Assembly (NCBI GenBank): GCA_003497545.1
Contig: DNNT01000318.1
Coordinates: 347-8,391 of the forward strand
Reading direction: 5' to 3'
Length of the DNA: 8,045 bases
Origin: Arenimonas sp.
Lineage (GTDB): Bacteria > Pseudomonadota > Gammaproteobacteria > Xanthomonadales > Xanthomonadaceae
Under the pieces are notes generated by a model. The model was not told the DNA's origin. It saw nothing but the letters and a program-made list of their open reading frames with translations, and did not search any database. The position numbers and the translations under genes are program-made. Shown here one piece after another: positions 1 through 8,045 of the stretch (its first letter is position 1; each line of letters starts with the position of its first letter).

Positions 1-2
1 TC

Positions 3-419
3 GCCGCCTTCCACTTCACCGCGCTCGGCGACAGCTATGCCGCGCGCACCGGGCGGCCGCAAAACGTCGGGGTGATCGGCGTGGCCGCCTTCCGCGAACG
101 TCCGCTGGAAGAGATCACCGTGTACGGCTCCCGCCTGGAAGCGCAGGCGAAAGCCGGGGCCAGCGCCGATGCCGCGGCGCCGGCGATGGAATCGAGCCGC
201 CCGGCAGCGCCGGTCGCGCGCCAGCAACTGGGCACCGGCCATGGCGAACGCCTGCGCAGCGACGCGCGCCGCACGCGTTTCGAACGTGAAAGCGACCAGC
301 CCGCGCAGGTGATGTCGCTGTGGTACGACGCCACCGAGGCGCTGGTGGCCCGCGGCGTGCTGCCGCCGCGTTGGGATGCGCCGGAGGCCTTCCCGGTGGG
401 CTTCACGCCCGATCCCTGA
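3..419 (+). CDS. C-terminal part of an unrecognised protein (5' end outside window)
   Basis: An open frame runs from the left edge (first full codon at 3) to a TGA at 417-419, giving about 138 visible residues. A GTG at 72 could be read as a start. The upstream codons in the same frame are open and protein-like (AAFHFTALGDSYAARTG), so I treat this as the 3' part of a longer gene. The visible part has a short, possibly folded segment (GVIGVAAFRERPLEEITVYG), then an Ala/Pro/Arg-rich low-complexity linker. It ends in a more ordered, aromatic-containing tail (SLWYDATEALVARGVLPP). I see no catalytic motif, membrane segment or lipobox, and I do not recognise the family. It is transcribed towards the minus-strand lipoprotein gene, and a strong hairpin lies in the 65-bp convergent gap. 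Coding status is supported by GC-rich third positions and the extended open frame; function is unknown. Confidence 0.6.
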   Translation, partial: AAFHFTALGDSYAARTGRPQNVGVIGVAAFRERPLEEITVYGSRLEAQAKAGASADAAAPAMESSRPAAPVARQQLGTGHGERLRSDARRTRFERESDQPAQVMSLWYDATEALVARGVLPPRWDAPEAFPVGFTPDP

Positions 420-431
420 GCTGCAAACGAC

Positions 432-459
432 GCAGGCCGGGCATCACTGCCCGGCCTGC
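432..459. terminator. Perfect 12-bp hairpin between convergent genes, likely bidirectional terminator
   Basis: The arms gcaggccgggca (432-443) and tgcccggcctgc (448-459) are exact reverse complements around a 4-nt loop, tcac. The hairpin begins 13 bp after the stop of the plus-strand gene (419) and lies 26 bp beyond the stop of the minus-strand lipoprotein gene (485). It is therefore placed to end transcription from both sides. No run of T follows on either strand, which is common for GC-rich stems in this group but leaves the mode of termination open. Confidence 0.7.
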
Positions 460-484
460 ATGCTCCACCGCGTGGCGACGCGGG

Positions 485-637
485 TCAGTCGTCGCAGCCG
501 CCCTTGCAGTCCTCGGCGGTGTCGGACACCACTTCGCCGGCCTTCTTCACGTCCTTGCCGATGCCCGCGATGGTGTTGCAGCCCGACAGGGCGAAGGCGG
601 CCAGCAGGGCCAGCAGGACGAGGCGGGAACGGGTCAT
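485..637 (-). CDS. Entericidin A/B-family small lipoprotein
   Basis: This encodes a 50-residue precursor. A short basic N-terminus (MTRSR) and a hydrophobic stretch lead to a lipobox LSGC with the modified cysteine at residue 20. Asn at position +2 implies no inner-membrane retention signal, so the outer membrane is the likely location. The mature part begins CNTIAGIGKDVKKAGEVVSD, which fits the CNTxxGxGxDxxxxGxxxS pattern of EcnA/EcnB, small cell-envelope lipoproteins with a proposed toxin/antidote role in enterobacteria. In xanthomonads their role is unclear. An in-frame TTG at 694 would add 19 residues before the signal peptide. The ATG at 637 is preferred because it starts the signal peptide directly and has GGAG (646-649) 8 nt upstream. 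Unusually, the C-terminus carries two extra cysteines (DCKGGCDD). The gene has its own likely promoter. Confidence 0.88.
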   Translation of the reverse strand: MTRSRLVLLALLAAFALSGCNTIAGIGKDVKKAGEVVSDTAEDCKGGCDD

Positions 638-666
638 TTCGGCAACTCCGGAAGGGATTTGCGACG

Positions 667-694
667 AGTCTATCCCAGGCCCCGGCCGGGTCAA
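667..694 (-). promoter_or_regulatory. Sigma70-like promoter for the entericidin-type lipoprotein gene
   Basis: Reading the minus strand, a TTGACC -35 box (694-689, 5 of 6 to TTGACA) is followed by a 16-bp spacer and a TAGACT -10 box (672-667, 4 of 6 to TATAAT). Transcription would begin near 660, leaving a leader of about 23 nt that contains the GGAG ribosome site. The -35 box falls mostly in the loop of the hairpin at 678-703. This is a motif match by eye only. Confidence 0.5.
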
Positions 695-703
695 GCCGGG
701 GCC
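678..703 (-). terminator. 9-bp GC hairpin downstream of arginase, probable terminator
   Basis: The arms ggccccggc (678-686) and gccggggcc (695-703) are exact reverse complements around an 8-nt loop. The structure starts 10 bp past the arginase stop codon, which is a typical place for an intrinsic terminator. There is no T tract after it in the direction of transcription. The same bases contain the -35 box and part of the spacer of the promoter proposed for the next gene. Confidence 0.5.
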
Positions 704-713
704 CGGCGTGCGC

Positions 714-1634
714 TCAATCGCGCATCAGGGTGGACTTGCCGAACAGGCTCTCCACCAGGTCCACGGCCAGCTTGCCGGTGCGGTTGTGCTCGTCGAAGGC
801 CGGGTTGAGTTCGACGATGTCGAGCGAGCCAAGCCGGCCGGTGTCGGCGATCATCTCCATCACCAGCTGCGCCTCGCGGTAGTTCGGGCCGCCGGGCACG
901 GTGGTGCCCACGCCGGGCGCGATGGCCGGGTCCAGGAAGTCCACGTCGAAGCTCACGTGCAGGTGCGTGTGTTCGTCCACGCCCTCGAGCGCTTCCTCCA
1001 TCGCGCGCTTCATGCCGATCTCGTCGATGTAGCGCATGTCGTAGATGTCGAGGCCGTATTCCTTCACCAGGCGCTTCTCGCCCTGGTCCACCGAGCGGAT
1101 GCCGACCTGGCGGATTTCGGACGGGTCGATCGCCGGCGCCTTGCCGCCGAGGTGGGTCAGCGCCTGCGGGCCCAGGCCGCACAGGCAGGCCACGGGCATG
1201 CCGTGCACGTTGCCCGAGGGCGTGACGGAACTGGTGTTGAAGTCGGCGTGTGCGTCGAGCCAGAGGATGCGCAGCTTCTTGCCGGTTTCGCGGCAGTGGC
1301 GCGCCACGGCGGTGATGCTGCCCACGCCCAGGCAGTGGTCGCCGCCCAGCAGCACCGGCAGCCGGCCCAGGCCGAGCTGGGCGTGCACGGCGTCCATCAC
1401 GGCGCGGTTCCAGGCCACCACCTCGTCGAGGTGGCGGTAACCGTCGGTGGGCGGCAGCCAGGGGTTCACCGGGCCGACCAGGTTGCCCACGTCCAGAACT
1501 TCCAGGCCGCGTTCGCGCAGCGCCTCGGCCAGGCCGGCGACGCGCAGGGCCTCGGGGCCCATGGAGGCGCCGCGGTGGCCGGCACCGATGTCGGTGGGTG
1601 CGCCGATCAGCGCGAGCGTTCGCGACAGGCTCAT
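714..1634 (-). CDS. rocF: Arginase (L-arginine amidinohydrolase)
   Basis: A 306-residue protein of the ureohydrolase superfamily, normal length for arginase. It hydrolyses L-arginine to L-ornithine and urea with a binuclear Mn(II) centre in the cytoplasm, the first step of the arginase route of arginine catabolism. All expected metal ligands are visible: His100 in GGDH; Asp127, His129 and Asp131 in DAHAD; Asp230 and Asp232 in SFDVDFLDP. The substrate-side residues of true arginases are also there: SGNVHG (140-145, with His144 matching the proton-shuttle His of animal arginase I) and Glu275 in VELNP. The FNTSSVTPSGNVHG loop favours arginase over agmatinase. The ATG at 1634 is chosen because the fold starts immediately (TLALIGAPTDIG) and GGAG lies 11 nt upstream (1646-1649). 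An in-frame TTG at 1700 would add 22 low-complexity residues. The gene follows the EAL-protein gene by 73 bp and may share its transcript or use a weak local promoter. Confidence 0.95.
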   Translation of the reverse strand: MSLSRTLALIGAPTDIGAGHRGASMGPEALRVAGLAEALRERGLEVLDVGNLVGPVNPWLPPTDGYRHLDEVVAWNRAVMDAVHAQLGLGRLPVLLGGDHCLGVGSITAVARHCRETGKKLRILWLDAHADFNTSSVTPSGNVHGMPVACLCGLGPQALTHLGGKAPAIDPSEIRQVGIRSVDQGEKRLVKEYGLDIYDMRYIDEIGMKRAMEEALEGVDEHTHLHVSFDVDFLDPAIAPGVGTTVPGGPNYREAQLVMEMIADTGRLGSLDIVELNPAFDEHNRTGKLAVDLVESLFGKSTLMRD

Positions 1635-1663
1635 GGGGCGGCGGGCTCCGTGGTTTTGCGGGG

Positions 1664-1709
1664 GAGCCGCAGGATAAGCCGGGCGGCGGTGCCCCGCCAA
1701 CCGCGGCTC
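1664..1709 (-). other. Nested inverted repeat over the stop of the EAL-protein gene (possible terminator/attenuator)
   Basis: An outer 7-bp stem, gagccgc (1664-1670) with gcggctc (1703-1709), encloses a tighter inner hairpin, ggcgg-tgcc-ccgcc (1685-1698). The outer stem includes two bases of the TGA stop of the c-di-GMP gene. Such a fold could weaken read-through into arginase. Short GC-only stems arise easily by chance at this base composition and no T tract follows, so this is a weak call. Confidence 0.25.
1671..1700 (-). promoter_or_regulatory. Possible weak promoter for arginase
   Basis: On the minus strand TTGGCG (1700-1695) and TATCCT (1676-1671) are each 4 of 6 to the sigma70 consensus boxes, with an 18-bp spacer. 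They would start a transcript near 1664 with a leader of about 30 nt before the arginase ATG. The match is modest and overlaps the nested inverted repeat, so arginase could equally be expressed by read-through. Confidence 0.25.
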
Positions 1710-4128
1710 AGGCGCGCGGCAGCATGCCGGCCACGTCGGCCGCCGCGGCCGGGCGCCCGAAATGGAAGCCCTGCAGTTCGTCGCAGCCGATCTGGCGCAG
1801 GAACACCGCCTGTTCCTCGGTCTCCACGCCCTCGGCCGCCACCACCATCCTCAGTTCGTGGCCGACCGCGACGATGGTGCGGGCAATGGCCGAATCGGCG
1901 CTGTCCTCGGGCAGGTCCTTGACGAAGCTGCGGTCGATCTTGAGTTTGTCGAGCGAGAACTGCTTGAGGTAGGCCAGGCTCGAATAACCGGTGCCGAAGT
2001 CGTCCAGCGACAGCGACACGCCCAGGCCCTTGAGCTCGGCCAGTCGCACCTGCACGCGTTCGACGTTTTCCATCAGCGAGCTTTCGGTCAGCTCGATCTC
2101 GAGCATGTGGCCGGGCACGCCGTGGCGCGCCAGCGCTTCCGCCACCAGGCCGGCGATGTCCGGCCGCTGCAGCTGCTGGGCCGAGAAATTCACCGCCACG
2201 GTAAAGCCGCCGAAGCCCTCGTCCAGCCAGGCACGGAGCTGGCGGCAGGCTTCGTTCAGCACCCACAGGCCCACTTCCGGCATCAGGCCCAGCGCCTCGG
2301 CGATGGGGATGAAGCGGCCGGGCGGCACGCGGCCCAGCTCCGGGCTGTTCCAGCGCACCAGCGCCTCGAAGCCGGTGACGCGGCGGTCGCCGGCGTCGAG
2401 CTGGGGCTGGTAGTTCAGCTCGAGCTCGTTGCGGGTGATGGCCTCGCGCAGGCGGGCGCCGAGCACCAGGCGGTCCTCGAGCTCCTGCATCTGCGCGGCC
2501 GAGAATTCACAGACGCCGTCGCGGCCCTGGCCTTTGGCCCGGGTCATGGCCGCCTCCGCGCGGCGCAGCAGGTCCATGCCGGAGGTGCCGTGTTCGGGCG
2601 AACGGGCGATGCCGACGCTGGCGGTGAGGAACAGCTTGTAGCCGTCGCCCTCGATCGGCTGGGCAACGGTGGCGCGCAGCGCCTCGGCCGCTTCCAGGAC
2701 TTGCTCGCGCGTGGCATTCGGCACCACCGCCACGAATTCGTCGCCGGTGAAACGCGCCAGGTAACCGGGCCCGCCCAGCACGTCGCTCATGCGGCCGGCG
2801 ATGATGCGCAGGGCCTCGTCGCCGATCACGTGGCCCATGGATTCGTTGATGGCGTGGAAGTGGTCGAGGTCGATGAACAGCAGAGAGACCTCGGCGGCCT
2901 CGTCGTCCAGCAGCCCGCCCAGCGCGGTCTCGAGGATGGGGAACCGCGGCAGGCCGGTCACTGGGTCGTGGTTGGCGGCATAGGCAAGCTCGGCCTCGAC
3001 CTGGCGGCGCTCGGTGAGGTCGTTCAGGATGCCGACGAAGTGCGTGAGCCTGCCGGCCTCGTCGCGCACCGGCGAGATGAACAGGTGGTTCCAGAACAGC
3101 TCGCCGTCGCTGCGGAAGTTTCTCAGCATCACGTTGCAGTCGCCGGCGTCGCGCAAAGTGCGGCGCAGGATCTCGAGCTCGGGCTGGTTGCGCTCCTCGC
3201 CCTGCAGGAAGCGGCAGTTGCGCCCGATCACCTGCTCCGTCGTGTAACCGGTCATGCGCTCGAAGGACGGATTGACGTAGATGATCGGCATGTCCGGCGC
3301 CTGGGCGTCGGCGATGACGATGCCGTTCATGCTCGACTCGACCGCGCGCTGCAGCAGCAGCAGTTGCTCCTGCGCGGCGCGCTGGCGGGTGATGTCGTGC
3401 GCGATCACCATGCGGCAGCGTTTGCCGTCGAGTTCGATCGTATGGGTCGTGATGTCGGCCCAGAGCAGGCTGCCGTCCTTGCGCCGGTGGCGCCAGACGC
3501 CGGCATTGCCGAAGCGGCTGTCCCAGCCCGCCAGGAAATCGCGGAGCTGGTCGGCCTCATCGGCCTCGCGGATATCGGTGATCGACATCCGAAGCAGTTC
3601 CTCGCGGGTGTAGCCGTAATTGGCCACCATCGCGTCGTTCACCGCCACGAAACGCAGGCTGGCGACGTCATACACCCAGGTCGGGAAGGGGTTGAGCTCG
3701 AACAGCAGGCGGTAGCGGCGCTTTCCGTCCTCGATCTCGGCGATCTGGCGCGCGCGCTCGGCGGCGTAACGCAGCGAGCGGGCCAACTTTTCGGCGTCAA
3801 TGCTGCCCTTGACCAGGTAGTCGGAGGCGCCGGCGGCCAGCGCCTCGCGGTCCACTTCGGGATTGCCCTGGCCGGTGAGCATGATCACCGGGCGGTGCGC
3901 GCTGCGCTCGGCCACGGCCAGCCGCACCAGGTCCATGCCGTTGTCGGGCCCGAGGTGGTAGTCCACCAGGAAAACGTCGTGCGCGTTGGCGCGCAGGGCG
4001 GCGACGCCCTCGTCCAGCGTGCCCACCCAGTCGAGCTGGAAGCGGCCCTGCGGGAAGTCCGCCAGCAGGTCGCGAAGGATCAGGTAGTCCTCTTCGTCGT
4101 CGTCGACGACCAGGACCCGGAGCGGCAT
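1708..4128 (-). CDS. REC-PAS-LOV-GGDEF-EAL protein: probable light-responsive c-di-GMP phosphodiesterase
   Basis: An 806-residue soluble protein (numbered from the ATG at 4128). Domain order: receiver (1-125; acidic pocket Asp9-11, phospho-acceptor Asp56, Thr85, Lys107); PAS (about 137-250); LOV (about 258-375); GGDEF (about 382-548); EAL (about 555-802). The LOV call rests on GRNCRFLQG with photoreactive Cys305, plus Asn304, Gln309, Asn337 and Asn347, all at canonical spacing from the Cys. The glutamine expected at 368 is leucine. The cyclase signature reads TGDEF (461-465) with Asp420, Asn428 and Asp437 kept. Lys and Asp of the usual FKxIND are His425 and Glu429, and there is no RxxD inhibitory site. 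The EAL domain has every catalytic residue I can check: Glu588 (EAL), Asn647, Glu679, Asp709/Asp710 (DDFGTGYSS), Lys730, Glu766 and Gln786. It should therefore linearise c-di-GMP to pGpG. The gene begins 5 bp after the receiver gene's stop. An in-frame TTG at 4137 is an alternative start that would add three residues. Confidence 0.93.
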   Translation of the reverse strand: MPLRVLVVDDDEEDYLILRDLLADFPQGRFQLDWVGTLDEGVAALRANAHDVFLVDYHLGPDNGMDLVRLAVAERSAHRPVIMLTGQGNPEVDREALAAGASDYLVKGSIDAEKLARSLRYAAERARQIAEIEDGKRRYRLLFELNPFPTWVYDVASLRFVAVNDAMVANYGYTREELLRMSITDIREADEADQLRDFLAGWDSRFGNAGVWRHRRKDGSLLWADITTHTIELDGKRCRMVIAHDITRQRAAQEQLLLLQRAVESSMNGIVIADAQAPDMPIIYVNPSFERMTGYTTEQVIGRNCRFLQGEERNQPELEILRRTLRDAGDCNVMLRNFRSDGELFWNHLFISPVRDEAGRLTHFVGILNDLTERRQVEAELAYAANHDPVTGLPRFPILETALGGLLDDEAAEVSLLFIDLDHFHAINESMGHVIGDEALRIIAGRMSDVLGGPGYLARFTGDEFVAVVPNATREQVLEAAEALRATVAQPIEGDGYKLFLTASVGIARSPEHGTSGMDLLRRAEAAMTRAKGQGRDGVCEFSAAQMQELEDRLVLGARLREAITRNELELNYQPQLDAGDRRVTGFEALVRWNSPELGRVPPGRFIPIAEALGLMPEVGLWVLNEACRQLRAWLDEGFGGFTVAVNFSAQQLQRPDIAGLVAEALARHGVPGHMLEIELTESSLMENVERVQVRLAELKGLGVSLSLDDFGTGYSSLAYLKQFSLDKLKIDRSFVKDLPEDSADSAIARTIVAVGHELRMVVAAEGVETEEQAVFLRQIGCDELQGFHFGRPAAAADVAGMLPRA

Positions 4129-4133
4129 GTCGT

Positions 4134-4607
4134 TCAACGCGTCTTGCCCTCCTGCGCGCCCGGCAGGTCCACCACCTGCAGCCAGTACTTGCCCAGCGTC
4201 TGCACGACCTCGAGCAGGGCCGTGAACGTGACCGGCTTGGTGATGAAGGAATTGACGCCGTCGCGGTAGCTGCGCACCACGTCCTCCTCGGCCTTGGACG
4301 TGGTCAGGATGACCACCGGGATGCCGCGCAGGGCCGGGTCGGCCCTGATCTCGCGCAGGGCCTCGCGGCCGTCCTTCCGGGGCATGTTCAGGTCCAGCAG
4401 GATCAGGCCGGGGCGCGGCGCGGCCAGTTCGTCGGCGAAGTCGCCGCGGTGATGCAGGTAGTCCATCAGCTCCTCGCCGTCGGCGACGAACTTGAGCGGG
4501 TTGCCCAGCCGGCACTCGGTGAAGGCCTCCTGGGTCATCAGGCGGTCGTCGGGGTCGTCGTCGGCCATCAGGATCGTGATCGGTTGCCGCGGTGTGTTCA
4601 TCGCCAC
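4134..4607 (-). CDS. Single-domain response regulator, Rcp1 type
   Basis: A 157-residue CheY-like receiver with no output domain. It should accept a phosphoryl group from a histidine kinase and signal by protein contact or act as a phosphate shuttle. The visible set is complete: acidic pocket Asp16-Asp18 (MADDDPDD), phospho-acceptor Asp72 in LLDLNMPRKDG, switch Thr102/Thr103 (LTTS), and Lys124 in FITKP. The pattern of DGEELMDYL, SKAEEDVVRSY and the LGKYW tail matches receivers of the Rcp1 group, which partner phytochrome-type kinases with an ASHDLQEPLR H-box; the gene upstream encodes exactly such a kinase. The GTG at 4607 is chosen because GAGGG (4615-4619) lies 7 nt upstream. The ATG at 4601, two codons on, would have a 13-nt gap. 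It is 39 bp downstream of the kinase gene. Confidence 0.93.
   Translation of the reverse strand: MAMNTPRQPITILMADDDPDDRLMTQEAFTECRLGNPLKFVADGEELMDYLHHRGDFADELAAPRPGLILLDLNMPRKDGREALREIRADPALRGIPVVILTTSKAEEDVVRSYRDGVNSFITKPVTFTALLEVVQTLGKYWLQVVDLPGAQEGKTR
4147..4153 (-). promoter_or_regulatory. Strong Shine-Dalgarno inside the receiver gene, bearing on the start of the EAL-protein gene
   Basis: The minus strand reads AGGAGGG at 4153-4147, within the last codons of the response-regulator gene. It is 9 nt before an in-frame TTG (4137-4135) that overlaps the receiver's TGA stop as TTGA, but 18 nt before the ATG at 4128. The spacing favours TTG initiation or reloading of the terminating ribosome; either way the two genes look translationally coupled. 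Confidence 0.55.
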
Positions 4608-4614
4608 GTATGTA

Positions 4615-4619
4615 CCCTC
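4615..4619 (-). promoter_or_regulatory. Shine-Dalgarno supporting a GTG start for the response regulator
   Basis: The minus strand reads GAGGG 7 nt before the GTG at 4607. It lies in the 39-bp gap after the kinase stop codon. No terminator-like hairpin is visible in that gap, consistent with one transcript for kinase and receiver. Confidence 0.55.
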
Positions 4620-4646
4620 AATCCCCGGGACTGCCTTGGCCCGACT

Positions 4647-8045
<3,399 letters not shown>

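Noticed and set aside
638..694. Longer lipoprotein start at TTG 694
   Set aside because: It would place 19 polar residues before the signal peptide. The TTG is part of the likely -35 box, and the ATG at 637 has its own ribosome site.
714..1634. Agmatinase or formimidoylglutamase instead of arginase
   Set aside because: The FNT...SGNVHG substrate loop and the VELNP glutamate match true arginases.
504..1922. Long plus-strand open frame (472 codons) antisense to arginase
   Set aside because: Composition is rich in His, Val, Ala, Arg and Gly with no domain, as expected for the complement of a GC-rich gene. The minus-strand arginase with all its active-site residues explains the region.
1762..4269. 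Very long plus-strand open frame (835 codons) opposite the c-di-GMP gene
   Set aside because: It is a codon-bias shadow: repetitive His/Val/Gly/Ala/Gln composition, no recognisable fold. The opposite strand encodes five consecutive intact domains.
4134..4515. N-terminal extension of the EAL-protein frame upstream of 4137
   Set aside because: This stretch is the receiver gene read in another frame; its translation is Arg/Pro/Gly-rich without structure, while the real receiver protein in the other frame is complete.

Overview
The window looks like chromosome from a high-GC gammaproteobacterium, most likely Xanthomonadaceae/Lysobacteraceae (Lysobacter, Luteimonas, Pseudoxanthomonas or Stenotrophomonas relatives). 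The basis is the strong G/C bias at third codon positions, an arginase of the xanthomonad type, an entericidin-like lipoprotein, and a long PAS/GAF histidine kinase paired with an Rcp1-type receiver. Genus is an inference; no rRNA or other marker gene is present. I see no tRNA, rRNA, CRISPR array, insertion sequence or phage gene, and the genes are tightly packed with no intergenic stretch above about 80 bp.

Layout. Positions 3-419 (+) hold the C-terminal end of an unrecognised protein. It converges on the minus-strand genes across a 12-bp perfect hairpin (432-459). All other genes are on the minus strand, so in transcription order they run right to left. First comes a very large soluble-looking sensor histidine kinase that enters from the right edge (8045-4647, N-terminus outside the window). 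Then come a single-domain response regulator (4607-4134), a REC-PAS-LOV-GGDEF-EAL protein (4128-1708), arginase (1634-714) and a 50-residue entericidin-type lipoprotein (637-485).

The first three minus-strand genes are separated by 39 bp and then 5 bp (or overlap, if an upstream TTG start is used), so they form one transcription unit. The kinase carries at least four complete PAS domains, two GAF domains and a phytochrome-type H-box. Its natural partner is the Rcp1-like receiver encoded next. The third protein has its own intact receiver domain, a second PAS that is a LOV (blue-light flavin) domain by its motifs, a degenerate TGDEF cyclase domain and a fully intact EAL phosphodiesterase domain. 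Together they look like a multi-input circuit feeding phosphoryl and blue-light signals into c-di-GMP breakdown. The most notable point is that the LOV domain keeps the photoreactive cysteine and the other flavin contacts but has leucine where canonical LOV domains have the signalling glutamine.

Arginase and the lipoprotein are probably separate units. A hairpin follows arginase, and a good sigma70-like promoter for the lipoprotein overlaps that hairpin, with its -35 box in the hairpin loop.
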